A stretch of DNA of 64,000 bases from CAUPWF01 sp964367905 (GTDB taxonomy: Bacteria > Bacillota > Clostridia > Lachnospirales > Lachnospiraceae). The position numbers and the translations under genes were made by a program. The notes beneath the pieces are model-generated. The model saw nothing but the letters and a program-made list of their open reading frames with translations, was not told where the DNA came from and made no database searches. The stretch covers positions 38,720 to 102,719 of the forward strand of contig CAYIZP010000004.1 in the NCBI GenBank assembly GCA_964367905.1. The letters run 5' to 3'. Shown in pieces: positions 35,394-46,500 of the stretch; positions within the stretch are counted from its first letter, which is position 1, and every line of letters begins with the position of its first letter.

Positions 35394-36200
35394 TTAAACA
35401 AAAAATAATAATAGATAATATAGGACTGGACTGATAAATATCATGCTATCGAATCGATCCAATATCCCACCATGTCCTGGTATCAGCTTTCCATAATCCT
35501 TAATATTACCATCTCTTTTTATTCCTGAGGCTAGCAAATCTCCAATCATAGAAATAATCCCTCCGACTACACAGATAATTACAAACAGATAAATCGGAAA
35601 CTCTGTTCCCTGAAATGTATTCATGCAAAATCCATAGATTCCGCCAAGCACCCCTGCACCTACCGCACCGCCCACTGCGCCTTCAATAGACTTCTTCGGG
35701 CTCAGTTTCGGTGACATCTTGTGTTTTCCAAATAACACCCCCACACAATATGCACAAGTGTCGCATCCCCACGAGCACAAAAATACAAGCCACACAAGAT
35801 AGATTCCATCTCCTAGTGTTCGTATATGGTAGACATAAGACATTAAAATCGTCACATAGAAAAATGCAAACACTACCAATGTAATCTGTTCGTAATTATA
35901 TTTTGGATACGAAAACACATAGATTCCTGCTAGAACAACAAACAACACTACTGTTGCAACCAACACAGACTCGGAAAAATCCAATCCACTAAATTCTAGC
36001 AAACCATAATACGCTGCCGTCACTACATAAGCTACAATTCCAGGTGCTTGCCCATTCATTTTCTTTACTTTTAACAACTCTATCATCCCAATGATACTAA
36101 TAATTGTCAATGTCGTAATCAAGATTCCCTCACCTGACATAATGGTGAGAACTGCGACAAAAATCAATACAATTCCACTAATCAGTCGTTCCCAGAACAT
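35394..36200 (-). CDS. cdsA: Phosphatidate cytidylyltransferase
   Basis: CdsA makes CDP-diacylglycerol from phosphatidic acid and CTP in the membrane. The protein has about seven membrane spans and the C-terminal family signature, here KDYGKLIPGHGGILDRFDSM, including the conserved Gly-His-Gly-Gly-x-x-Asp-Arg-x-Asp. The frame opens at 36254, but the ATG at 36200 (MFWERLISG) is preceded by AAGGAGGAG and starts immediately after the uppS stop, giving 268 residues. Confidence 0.95.
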   Translation of the reverse strand: MFWERLISGIVLIFVAVLTIMSGEGILITTLTIISIIGMIELLKVKKMNGQAPGIVAYVVTAAYYGLLEFSGLDFSESVLVATVVLFVVLAGIYVFSYPKYNYEQITLVVFAFFYVTILMSYVYHIRTLGDGIYLVWLVFLCSWGCDTCAYCVGVLFGKHKMSPKLSPKKSIEGAVGGAVGAGVLGGIYGFCMNTFQGTEFPIYLFVIICVVGGIISMIGDLLASGIKRDGNIKDYGKLIPGHGGILDRFDSMIFISPVLYYLLLFFV

Positions 36201-36201
36201 A

Positions 36202-36909
36202 CTACTCCTCCTTGATGCCACCAAATCTTCGCTCTCTGCTATTATATTTCTCAATTGCTTTCTCTAAGTCTTGCTTCGAAAAATCAGGCCAGTGTACATC
36301 ACAAAAATAGAACTCTGTATATGCCAATTGCCACATCAAGAAATTAGACAGCCGTTGTTCTCCACTGGTTCGAATTAACAAATCCGGATCTGGTATCCCT
36401 CCTGTATCTAGATAACTCTCTATCTTTTCTTCTGTCACTTCGTCCGATGAAACCACACCTGCTTCGCAGTCTTGCATCATCTTCTTCACTGCCCTTGTAA
36501 TCTCATCTCTAGAACCATAATTCAGTGCAATCTGAAAGTTCAGACCATCAAAACCCTTGGTACTCTCTTCCACCTCTCGAATACTCTTTTGAAGCCCCTC
36601 GTCCAAGGCACTGATATCCCCGATAATACGCACACGCATCCGATTCTTTTTCGCTGATTTGAGGCGCGTTTTCAAATATAACTTCAGCAAGCTCATCAAT
36701 GCACTTACCTCTTCTTGCGACCGCTTCCAGTTCTCTGTCGAGAAGGCATAAACTGTAAGATATTTGATGCCCATCTCATGGGCAATTCTACAGACTTCTT
36801 CCACATTTTTACTTCCCTGTTGATGTCCGTAATTTCTAGGCATTCCTTTGGATTTTGCCCAACGCCCATTTCCATCTAGTATAATGGCTACATGTTGTGG
36901 TATTTTCAT
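36202..36909 (-). CDS. uppS: Isoprenyl (undecaprenyl diphosphate) synthase
   Basis: This cis-prenyltransferase builds the C55 lipid carrier for cell-wall synthesis. HVAIILDGNGRWAKSKGMPR at the N terminus holds the catalytic Asp. LTVYAFSTENWKRS and the C-terminal DLLIRTSGEQRLSNFLMWQ complete the family pattern. The frame opens at 36978, but the ATG at 36909 (MKIPQHVAII) has GGAGGG upstream and gives a normal 235 residues. Confidence 0.96.
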   Translation of the reverse strand: MKIPQHVAIILDGNGRWAKSKGMPRNYGHQQGSKNVEEVCRIAHEMGIKYLTVYAFSTENWKRSQEEVSALMSLLKLYLKTRLKSAKKNRMRVRIIGDISALDEGLQKSIREVEESTKGFDGLNFQIALNYGSRDEITRAVKKMMQDCEAGVVSSDEVTEEKIESYLDTGGIPDPDLLIRTSGEQRLSNFLMWQLAYTEFYFCDVHWPDFSKQDLEKAIEKYNSRERRFGGIKEE

Positions 36910-37032
36910 ACACCCTCCACTTATTTTCTGTTCGATAATATCGCCCACAAAATTTATTTCAATTACACGAATAAGCAAGGGGCTAACCCTTGCTTACGGT
37001 CAACATACTCGCAAATCTACTCTCAATGCGAC

Positions 37033-37584
37033 TTAAACAGTCAACACCTCTTTTGACTTGTCTTCTACTGCCTTGTCAACATCCTTGATGTACTTGTCTG
37101 TCAATTTTTGTAATTCATTTTCTAAATCTTTGATTTCATCCTCTGAAACCTCTGTTCCCTTTAATTTCTTCAATGCATCATTTCCATCACGTCTTACGTT
37201 ACGGATTGCCACCTTTGCATTCTCGCCTTTTTTCTTCACATCTTTTACTAATTCTTTTCTTCGCTCTTCTGTAAGCTCTGGAAATACTAGTCTAATTGCC
37301 TTTCCATCGTTTGTTGGGTTAATCCCAAGATCCGATGTAAGGATTGCTCTTTCAATTTCTTTTACCAAACTTGCTTCCCAAGGTTGAATCAAAATCATTC
37401 TCGCCTCTGGAACAGAAATATTCCCCACTTGTTGTAGCGGTGTAGGTGTTCCATAGTAATCTACCGTAATCTTATCTAGAACATGAGGATTCGCACGTCC
37501 TGCACGAATGGTTCCAAATTCTCCTAGCAATGCTTGTAATGATTTCTCCATCTTTCCGTCATACTTCACTAATTTTTCATTCAT
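37033..37584 (-). CDS. frr: Ribosome recycling factor
   Basis: Frr splits the post-termination ribosome together with EF-G. The roughly 183-residue protein has the two-domain pattern: MEKSLQALLGEFGTIRAGRA and the LLxxI-type hinge region at NGTPTPLQQ-like YYGTPTPLQQVGNISVPEAR. RVVFPELTEERRKELVKDVK-like sequence (RLVFPELTEERRKELVK) follows. I prefer the second in-frame ATG at 37584, eight bases after GGGGG; the first at 37590 is too close to it. It lies between pyrH and uppS in the usual Firmicute order. Confidence 0.95.
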   Translation of the reverse strand: MNEKLVKYDGKMEKSLQALLGEFGTIRAGRANPHVLDKITVDYYGTPTPLQQVGNISVPEARMILIQPWEASLVKEIERAILTSDLGINPTNDGKAIRLVFPELTEERRKELVKDVKKKGENAKVAIRNVRRDGNDALKKLKGTEVSEDEIKDLENELQKLTDKYIKDVDKAVEDKSKEVLTV

Positions 37585-37609
37585 CTTCATATCCCCCAGT
37601 CTATTTTTA

Positions 37610-38308
37610 TTATACTAAAATCTTTGTTCCGTTGAAATTACCACTCATAGTTTCCACAATGCTATTCTCAGCATTCAAATCAAATACCCACATCGGAAGT
37701 TTATTCTCCATACATAACACGGACGCTGTCAAGTCAACTACTGCAAGCTTCTTCGCGATTACATCTTCGATACTAACCTCATCGTATTTCTTCGCATTTG
37801 GATTCGTTGCAGGATCACTGTCATAAACCCCATCAATAGACTTTGCTAACAACAATGCATCCACTTCCATCTCAATTCCGCGAAGCACTGCTCCTGTATC
37901 TGTAGAAAAATACGGATGTCCCGTTCCTCCTGCAAAGAAAATCACCTTCCCTGCTTTTAATGCTTGATTCGCCGCATCTTTTGAAAATAATGTAGTAAAT
38001 GCTCCACATACAAATGGAGTAAATATCTCTGTCTCCATTCCTGCAAAGCGAAAGATATCTGATACGTAAATACAGTTCATTACCGTAGCTAACATTCCGA
38101 TCTGGTCTGCCTTTGTTCGGTCAATCGTCTCACTGGTTCTACCCCTCCAGAAGTTTCCACCACCAGTAACTACCGACACTTCGTGACCTTGATCCACTAA
38201 ACATTTCACCTGTTTCGCAACTTCTAAACATGTCGCTTCATCAAATCCAGTTTTCTTCTCTGCTGCAAGTGCTTCTCCACTCAATTTAAGTAATATTCTC
38301 ATCTTCAC
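37610..38308 (-). CDS. pyrH: UMP kinase
   Basis: PyrH phosphorylates UMP to UDP. It belongs to the amino-acid-kinase fold: LLKLSGEALA near the N terminus, VVTGGGNFWRGRT for substrate binding, and VIFFAGGTGHPYFSTDTGA. The first possible start is GTG at 38308; an ATG two codons on (38302) is an equal candidate, with GAGGAG upstream of both. It is the first gene after the promoter at 38336-38364 and heads the pyrH-frr-uppS-cdsA-dxr-rseP run. Confidence 0.96.
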   Translation of the reverse strand: MKMRILLKLSGEALAAEKKTGFDEATCLEVAKQVKCLVDQGHEVSVVTGGGNFWRGRTSETIDRTKADQIGMLATVMNCIYVSDIFRFAGMETEIFTPFVCGAFTTLFSKDAANQALKAGKVIFFAGGTGHPYFSTDTGAVLRGIEMEVDALLLAKSIDGVYDSDPATNPNAKKYDEVSIEDVIAKKLAVVDLTASVLCMENKLPMWVFDLNAENSIVETMSGNFNGTKILV

Positions 38309-38335
38309 TGTACTCCTCTTCTATTAACCTTATAC

Positions 38336-38364
38336 ATTCTACCACAGTAGCACCAACATTGCAA
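38336..38364 (-). promoter_or_regulatory. Promoter of the pyrH-frr-uppS-cdsA-dxr-rseP run
   Basis: On the minus strand TTGCAA (38364-38359) and TAGAAT (38341-38336) are 17 bases apart, 28 bases upstream of pyrH. Confidence 0.7.
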
Positions 38365-38376
38365 ATTACAAGAATT

Positions 38377-38829
38377 TCATCGTGCTGCCATTAACTTGGC
38401 AATGGTCTTCTCGATTTCTACTCTCGCTTGCTTAGGATCTTCCACATCTTGTACCGATGCTTCTAGTGGACACATGCCTGTCTGAGTACGATTCTCGATA
38501 TATGGAACTAAAGTGCCACATCGATAAATGATTCCATGCTGTTCTAACACTGTTTTACCACCCTCGCTCATCACTCTTCCATATACCGCCTTTGCTCTGC
38601 CTAAGACTAGTAGCAATGCTGCTGCCTTTCCGATGACCTTGTCTGCAACCACTCCATCTCGCAACCCCTCTTCATCGCTACGAAGAATATTCATGATTGG
38701 CTTCACTCCAATCTCCGTAGACACTTGTTCTTCCTGTCCTTCCTTCCATAACACAAAAGAGCAATTCTCTGCATCTAACATTGCAATCGCATCCTGCAAT
38801 TTATTCTCTAATTTATTCTTTAATTCCAT
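38377..38829 (-). CDS. DUF1893 family protein
   Basis: This protein of about 150 residues matches the DUF1893 family, which has a cytidine-deaminase-like fold. Visible marks are CSFVLWKEG, DKVIGKAAALLLVLGRAKAVYGRVMSE broken around the conserved Gly-Lys-Ala-Ala, and CPLEASVQD near the C terminus. Residues KAAALL and the cysteine in TGMCPLE fit the family pattern. Function is unknown. The frame opens at 38856, overlapping the glpK stop by 8 bases; the ATG at 38829 behind GAGG is the alternative I list. It follows glpK directly and is probably co-transcribed with it. Confidence 0.78.
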   Translation of the reverse strand: MELKNKLENKLQDAIAMLDAENCSFVLWKEGQEEQVSTEIGVKPIMNILRSDEEGLRDGVVADKVIGKAAALLLVLGRAKAVYGRVMSEGGKTVLEQHGIIYRCGTLVPYIENRTQTGMCPLEASVQDVEDPKQARVEIEKTIAKLMAAR

Positions 38830-38848
38830 CTTCTTATTTCCTCGCTTC

Positions 38849-40336
38849 TCACTCATCCCATCCTAGAGCACAGGAGAGCGCTTTCTTCCATTTCTTATTC
38901 TTTGTATTTCTAGCATCTGCATCTAACTGTGAGTCAAACTGTCTATCAACATCCCAATTATGTGCAATTTCTTCCTTGCATTTCCAATATCCTACTGCCA
39001 ATCCCGCCAGATACGCCGCTCCCGCAGCCGTAGACTCCACACAAACAGGACGGCGAACTGGAATATCACTGATATCCGCTTGCATCTGCATTAACAGATT
39101 ATTCGCACTGGCTCCTCCATCCACATTGAGTGCTGGAATATCCAATCCCGAGTCCTTCTTCATCGCTTGCAACAAATCATTCACTTGAAATGCAATCGAC
39201 TCCAAAGTTGCCCGAATAATATGATTTCGATTGACCCCTCTGGTCAGTCCTACAATCGTTCCCCTTGCATATTGATCCCAATATGGCGCCCCTAATCCTG
39301 TAAAAGCTGGAACTACGTAACAACCATTCGTATCCTTAACCTGTTTTGCCATATATTCCGATTCAGATGCCGAATCTAACAGTTTCAATTCATCACGTAG
39401 CCATTGAATAGCTGCACCTGCTACGAACACCGACCCTTCCAAGGCATAACGCACTTCACCGTCAATCCCCCATGCAATAGTTGTTACAAGCCCATTGCGG
39501 GAATATACCGGCCTCTTCCCTGTGTTCATCAACAAGAAACAACCCGTTCCATATGTATTCTTAACCTGCCCTTTCTTGAAACAATGTTGACCAAACAAGG
39601 CTGCCTGCTGATCTCCTGCCGCTCCTGCAATCGGAATCGCCGCTCCAAAAAACTTAGGATCTACATTCCCATAAACATAACTCGATGGCTTTACTTCTGG
39701 CAACATGGACTTTGGTATGGCTAGCTCTTTCAATATCTCCTCATCCCATTTCATTTCCTTGATATTAAACAACATAGTACGAGAAGCATTGGTCACATCC
39801 GTCACATGAGACTTCCCTTTTGTAAACTTCCAGATCAACCATGTCTCAATTGTTCCAAATAACAACTCATCCTTCTGGGCAAGTTCTCTCGCCCCCTCCA
39901 CATGCTCTAATATCCAGTGAAGTTTTGTACCAGAGAAATATGCGTCGATGACAAGTCCTGTCTTCTCCCGATAACTCTCGGTCAATCCTTTCTCCTTCAA
40001 TTCATCACAGAATTGAGACGTTCTTCTACACTGCCAAACAATCGCATTACAGATTGGTTTCCCCGTGTTCTTGTTCCAAACAACTGTGGTCTCTCTCTGA
40101 TTGGTGATTCCAATCGCTGCAATATCCTTCGCGTCAATCTTCGCATTCTCCAATGCTTTATTACTTACCTCTAGCTGAGCCGTCCAGATTTCCTCCGCAT
40201 CATGCTCCACCCAACCTGCTTGCGGATAATATTGGGTCAATTGCTTCTGTGCCATCCCACAGATTCTTCCCTTATGATCGAATATAATACAACGATTACT
40301 GGTCGTTCCTGCATCTAACGCCATAATATATTTCAT
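38849..40336 (-). CDS. glpK: Glycerol kinase
   Basis: GlpK phosphorylates glycerol to glycerol 3-phosphate. This 495-residue FGGY-family kinase starts MKYIMALDAGTTSNRCIIFD and shows ITNQRETTVVW, then GAAGDQQAALFGQ for nucleotide binding. PAFTGLGAPYWDQYARG and NVDGGASANNLLMQMQAD follow. The length is normal. It has its own promoter (40383-40411). No glpF or glpD lies nearby; the product would feed the same glycerol 3-phosphate pool as gpsA. Confidence 0.97.
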   Translation of the reverse strand: MKYIMALDAGTTSNRCIIFDHKGRICGMAQKQLTQYYPQAGWVEHDAEEIWTAQLEVSNKALENAKIDAKDIAAIGITNQRETTVVWNKNTGKPICNAIVWQCRRTSQFCDELKEKGLTESYREKTGLVIDAYFSGTKLHWILEHVEGARELAQKDELLFGTIETWLIWKFTKGKSHVTDVTNASRTMLFNIKEMKWDEEILKELAIPKSMLPEVKPSSYVYGNVDPKFFGAAIPIAGAAGDQQAALFGQHCFKKGQVKNTYGTGCFLLMNTGKRPVYSRNGLVTTIAWGIDGEVRYALEGSVFVAGAAIQWLRDELKLLDSASESEYMAKQVKDTNGCYVVPAFTGLGAPYWDQYARGTIVGLTRGVNRNHIIRATLESIAFQVNDLLQAMKKDSGLDIPALNVDGGASANNLLMQMQADISDIPVRRPVCVESTAAGAAYLAGLAVGYWKCKEEIAHNWDVDRQFDSQLDADARNTKNKKWKKALSCALGWDE

Positions 40337-40382
40337 CGATATCCCTCGCTTTCTAATCCTTTTATATCATATTTTTGATACA

Positions 40383-40411
40383 ATTATACTCTATATTTCA
40401 CATGTCATCAA
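40383..40411 (-). promoter_or_regulatory. glpK promoter
   Basis: On the minus strand TTGATG (40411-40406) and a perfect TATAAT (40388-40383) are 17 bases apart, 47 bases before glpK. Confidence 0.75.
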
Positions 40412-40457
40412 TCCTAATTAACCAAACATTATATAATCAACCAATTATTTTCCACCT

Positions 40458-40515
40458 AAAAGAATACCGACCTCATAATCGCTAAGCCTTTTAGGTTAAC
40501 GTTTTGAAGTCGGTA
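40458..40515 (-). terminator. Terminator of the giant gene
   Basis: Outer arms taccgac / gtcggta (40465-40471 and 40509-40515), extended by imperfect pairs, enclose a second small stem. TTCTTTT follows on the minus strand. It begins 10 bases after the giant gene's stop codon. Confidence 0.7.
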
Positions 40516-40524
40516 CATCTTCTC

Positions 40525-43500
40525 TTATAATTTTAATTTATTTCGTTTTTTACGATATAATACTATTCCAATTGACAACAGCAACAAGAATATCACGGTA
40601 CTTGCAATAACTACATAATTTCTGTATATACTCAAAATTCCATATACAAGGATATCTTTTACACTGCCTTCCAATACTTTTGAATTATCATATTCAACTA
40701 TCGTGTTGCCTCCATAATTAATGTTTATTCCTTCACCCAATATACTATCTCCTGTATCTTCAAACCGATTTAGCAAATGAGATTTTACAATGGTTATAAT
40801 ACTTTGACCACTTCCGCCCTCTATTATAATTTCTGCTTGTTGTACAATCTCATAATCTGGTGTAATAAATACATGAATATAATATTGATTGAATCCAGTT
40901 ATTGCCTCAAACACTATTCTAGCACTCGCATTTAAAATAGTATATACATTGCTTCCATTTCCACTTATAGTCAATGGATAACTATTACCTTTTGATAAAT
41001 ATCCAGCTGTGGTTAAAATTCTATCACCAGCTGATACTAATGTTGCACGAACCATCTCATCCTTGCTCACATCTCCAATTGTAACTTGATTGTTACCGTC
41101 CCCAAGTTCTACCTTCAATGTCGTAAAAGTATCAACAAAGGTAACCTGATTGGATCCGCCGCCGTCCCTGATTTCCATGTACTCGGCACCATTAATATCC
41201 ATCTTGACATTCGCGGAAGCATTCGACACATCTAGTCCTTTTGCATCAAATGTATAAGCGTCAGCAGTTGCTGAAGTCGCAAGTTCTATTTCTTCTATCT
41301 CACTTATTCCAAAAGTTACATTGCCTCCTGTATTTATGATTGAGAATATAAGTGTATCTGAACTTCCCCCACCTGATAGATTTATGCTTGCATCTTGGAC
41401 TTCTTTTACTTCTAGATTCAATTTATCTATTCCTTTTCCACCTTCATAATTCAGGTTCTCTGCAAAACCATCTAGGATAATATCGCTTTCAGTAGCCGAA
41501 TCTCTTGCCCGCAGCTCTACATTTCCACCTGTATCATATAGAGAAATTGTATTACTCCTCGCTAATGTAATATCCGTTTTTTGTGCCGTGATTTTTCCTA
41601 AAACACTTAATACATCTTGAACATTCATATCAATGTTTACACCTTGTATATTAGCTCCTTCATCTATTACTAGCTCATCTGCCGCTATAGTAATATTACC
41701 AGTAGCACTTCCATTGATTTGACTCTTAGTAAAGCTAATATTTAGATCGCCCTCTATGCTAAACTCAAATTCACTGACATCTATATGACCTTCTAAATCA
41801 CCTACATTTGTAATGCTTAATGTATTTGCTGCAATCATATCTAACAAGATACTTCGTCTATTATCCATCCTAACAATACCGGATGTTTGTAGTTGAGCTT
41901 GAGATATATTGCTATTAATATCTAAGTTTCCTGTTGCACTCACTCGAAGTACTTGACCACTAATCAAAGAATTTCCTCCATTTGATTGTAATCGGCCTGT
42001 AATGTTGAGCTCAATTACATTTGCAGTAACTTCTCCGTATGAAAGTTCCCCTGATATTATCTCCAAACCATTGCTCAGCTGAACCAATTCCACATAAAGC
42101 GCTCGTTGAACGACATTACGAATGATTGCACTAGTCGCTCTGTCAATTCTTAGCTGTTGGATATTTGAAGATATATCTATTTCATTTGCGCTTTCAATCT
42201 GAAGCAAACTAGTTTCAATCTGTTCTGCTATTAAGTTTCCTCCTGACACTTGAATCATCTCAGCTGCTATCATAGAAACAATAAACAAATCTCCACGATT
42301 AATAACATCAATTTGCTCGCCTGCATGTACGCTTATTTCGGAAACACCTGTATTAATTTCTACATTTCCTTCTGCCTCTATACCAAGAATTCTTCCACTT
42401 ACCACTTGATCTGCTGATCGACTCTGTAAGTCTCCTAGAATGAACATATTTATCACATCTATGGCTTCTATATCTCCAACCATCAATGATTTCTGATTCT
42501 CTATATGGATGTTAGTTGCCGCAAAATCCTCTATTTGGTTAACATTTAGTTGAATATGTTGATTCTCACTTCCGAAATCTTTTTCTATTTTTGCACTGAG
42601 TATTTCTGATTGAATCAGAGAACTATCTTCATCTAAATTCAGCTCTACACCCCCTTGGATATTTAGTATTATTCTATGACCCACCTCTAACTTACCAATC
42701 AATAGATCATCTGCCGTATTCAATTCCAAATCTCCATTTTCTACTACAATATTTCTTACAAATAACTTATCTTGTAAGTTGGAATTCAATATCATGCCAT
42801 TTTGTGCAACAACATCCAATTCCTCCACAATAGTATTCAATGTAAGTGCATCTGAATTTACACTCGAGATTACTAGATGTTTTGTTTGTGCATTGATTTG
42901 GTCTACATCTGTATTCAATGCAATGGACTCTGTTGCATGTGCTTCTAGTTTTTCAGCCGTAATCAGCGAGTTCTTGCTACTTCCTAAGATAATAGTATCA
43001 CTATTCCACAATATTTCGCCTGCTTGAATTACGTCAAATACAATTGCCTCAGCATCTACTTCGAACAGCCCTTCAACCTGCACTTTTGTAAGAAGTACTT
43101 CTTGATTAGTTTGACTATCAACCCATACATTGACAACATTATCAATATTCAATTCATTCACCTTCGTGGTCACTTGAACATCGAATGCATTTTTGATATA
43201 TAACTGTTGTCCACTCACTGAATCTACTTTAATATTGCCTCCTGAAATTGTAATATTTTTAATTGCATGCAATTCTTGAATATTCAACTGTGTCTCTGCT
43301 AGATTTTCCACAGCAATAAAATCTAAGCCATGGAGTGATAGACTAGAAATATTCACCCGTATGTCTATATCTCCCATTGCACTTCCATCAATAGATGCTG
43401 CCGTAATCAAACTATCACTATCTAGGTACTTAATATCTCCATGAACCTCAAATTCAATTTGATTCGTCGCCTGCATCCGATCTACTACAATTGACTTACG

Positions 43501-46500
43501 ACTAGTCAAGAATATACTTTCCGCATTAAGCGAATTAATAGCATCAACTTCCAAATCTATTGGTTTCTCTGACGTACCAAAATTCCCTTTAATTTCTCCT
43601 TCTAGATACAATGCACGAATTGATGCTTCTGATTCATCTCTTCCTTCATATGCTGTAACATTACCATCTACTTTAAAAATAATCTTTTCATAGATGTTAA
43701 GGTCTCCAATTATGAAATCTTGTCGCACTACCAATGCCAGATTTTTCGCTTCTATGTATTTCGTTATCGCTTCTACAAAATCTAGATACACTACCCCATT
43801 ATTAGCAATAACAGAATGTACCGTTATAACTTTGTCCGAATCCGATTTTAGATAAACATCTGCATCTGTATCTACCGTCACTTCTTGTACATCAATTAAA
43901 ATCACTGCATCGTCAGCACCAATTGAACCTACCGTATCTAGAATTAATTCTTGTGCGCATATTGCTATCTTTTCACTATCTTCTGTTGATATACTTCCTG
44001 CAAATGTCCCAACAACCGATTCTTCTGCCATAATCTCTTGAATTATAACCTCATCCGAGCGCACACTATTTACAATTATGCTAACTCCAGATAGTTTAAT
44101 CTTCTCAACTTCTGTATTGATTGCAATTCTCTTCGCTTCTAAATCAAGTTCCTTTGTTCTAATCAAAGAACTCTTATCCGCATTTCCTACATCTCCTGCA
44201 AACATTAGAACTGCCGACCCTGAAACTTGAATTTGATGAATCAAGGTCTGGTTTATATTCTGATTCCAAATTTCAAGATTCTTTTCTGTAAAAATGTTCA
44301 TCTCACTCGTATGCACAACCATACTTATATCTTCTGTGCAATTCACTTCAAGTCCATCACTTGTAATGATTGAATCACTTGTAGCCATTTCTATCTTTCC
44401 ATTAATATCCATTGTCACCTGACTCGCCACACTATTTCGAACACTTAAGTCACCTGTATTTATCAGTGAAATCATTCCATCTGTAGCAAATATAATCTCA
44501 GCAATCTTTGTTCTAAGTAGTACATCCTCTCTTGCAAGAACGTCCATACTCTCTGCTACTATCAGTGCCTCCTCGTTCATTGCTTCTATGCTCGTGTCAC
44601 TCCTCCATAGAATCTGATCTGCTTCGATTATATTATACGTGATTTGTTTTGCTTGGATGCTAAATCCCTCACTTAATAAAGCTGTAGTAATAACCATATC
44701 CTGATTATTTATAATCTCCGCACCAGAGGCCGCTTGAATCTCTAATGTGTGTATGTCCGTTGAGAGTGTTATTTCCTTAGCTTTTATAATCTGCAATTGA
44801 TCACTTATAATAGAATCTGCCCTAATGTTCCCTCCTGTTAGAGTTATCATTTCATCTGCTAGCAATTTCTGAATCCATAATTCGCTAGCCTCATCATTCG
44901 AAATCCACACTTCTTCTGCTTCTAGATTTAATTGTGACACATCTGTGAGTAAGTTTACACTGCCAGAAACAACTGCTTCTAGCGTTTGCGCCTTGAGTAA
45001 ACTTTGATTGGATAGCATCCTTAAATCACCTATAATTGTTATCTTCACACTCTCATCTGCCCACACTTTGTGCAATGTTGTAGATTGAATATTCCTGAAG
45101 TAAATATTTCCTGCTTCTAAAGAAACAATCTTACTCACATTCAAAATCAATGGTGCGGTCTCTGTTCCAAAATCACCTTCCACCTGCACACTGATACTAT
45201 CTGCTTGAATCAAAGAATTAATAGCATTCGTGGCAATCACAACAGCTCCTTTTGCCATCAGTTGCAATTCTCCCTTGTTCAACCATATAGTATGAATATT
45301 TAATGGTAGGATTTTCTCTGAACGAAGTGTCACCTGATTGTTCGCTGTAAGTGTTAATTCATCCGTATATACCTCCATAGCTACCCAGCTATCATGTTCG
45401 CTCACTAAGACAATTTCTTGCCCTTTTAATTGCATACTTTCTACATCTGTTTTTATAGAAATCGTACTTCCCTCTGTATCCAATAAGAGAGAGCCTGCTG
45501 TAATTAGAGAATCCATACCCTTCATGCGAACATCCCCTTGTAAAGTGATGTTCGCTTCACCTATGATTTCTACAGAATCTAGGGTTGTATTTTCACTATT
45601 TTTATTACTCAGAATTAGCTTGTTGGCCTTTATTTGCTTGATATCTGGTACATCCGTTACTAACTCAATCTCTCCACTACTATCAACGATTAGTGAAGCC
45701 GCTCTCAAGACTGCATCGCTTGATTCTGCCATCTTAATTGCACCAGCCACGAAATAGATACCACCATCTGTTATCATGCGTTGAACCGTTACCTCTTTTC
45801 CTGCCACATTACTTACATTGATACTATTAGTAGCAAGAATAGAAAGTTCACCGATATTTGTATGAATCACTTGGTCAATACTACCAAAAAAGTCGGACAA
45901 TTCAAACTCTATTCGACTTGCTTGCAAGTGTAAATCGCTCTCCGCAACCCCTATAATAGAAGTTCCCTCAACATGTATCTCTCCATCAGCAGTGATATTG
46001 TTAACCCATAACACTTTCTCTGATTCAAGATAGATATCATGCACTGCAATCAAATTAATACTTCCATTTACGCTTAAACGAAGGCTTTCTTGATCTGTTC
46101 CAATTTTGCCACTTTGAACCCAAAGTGTATTACTATTAACTTCACCATGAACTTCATCTGATGTAATACTTACCTTGCCAATGGCATCTAAATAAAATGC
46201 TGCCACCGAATCATCTTCTCCATTTACAACGGTTATATCAGTTGCAGATGTATAAAGATCTCCCACAGATATATTTAAGAACATCACACTATATTCCGAC
46301 TCTAAATAAACATCACGATAACCGCGAATCTTAACTCGAATTTCAGAATCATCCTCGTAGGAAACTAGACGCAATCTATCTTGCAAACTTTCGATATCCT
46401 GTTCACTCTTCGAATAGTTTTCCATTATGAATTCATCCGTCTTAATATCATAGTTCGCCTCATTTGCTGCCCATAATATTTCTTCAATATAGCTTTCAAT

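Noticed and set aside
40525..40680. Sortase anchor at the C terminus of the giant protein
   Set aside because: No LPXTG or close variant occurs before the final membrane span, so a simple membrane anchor is the better reading.
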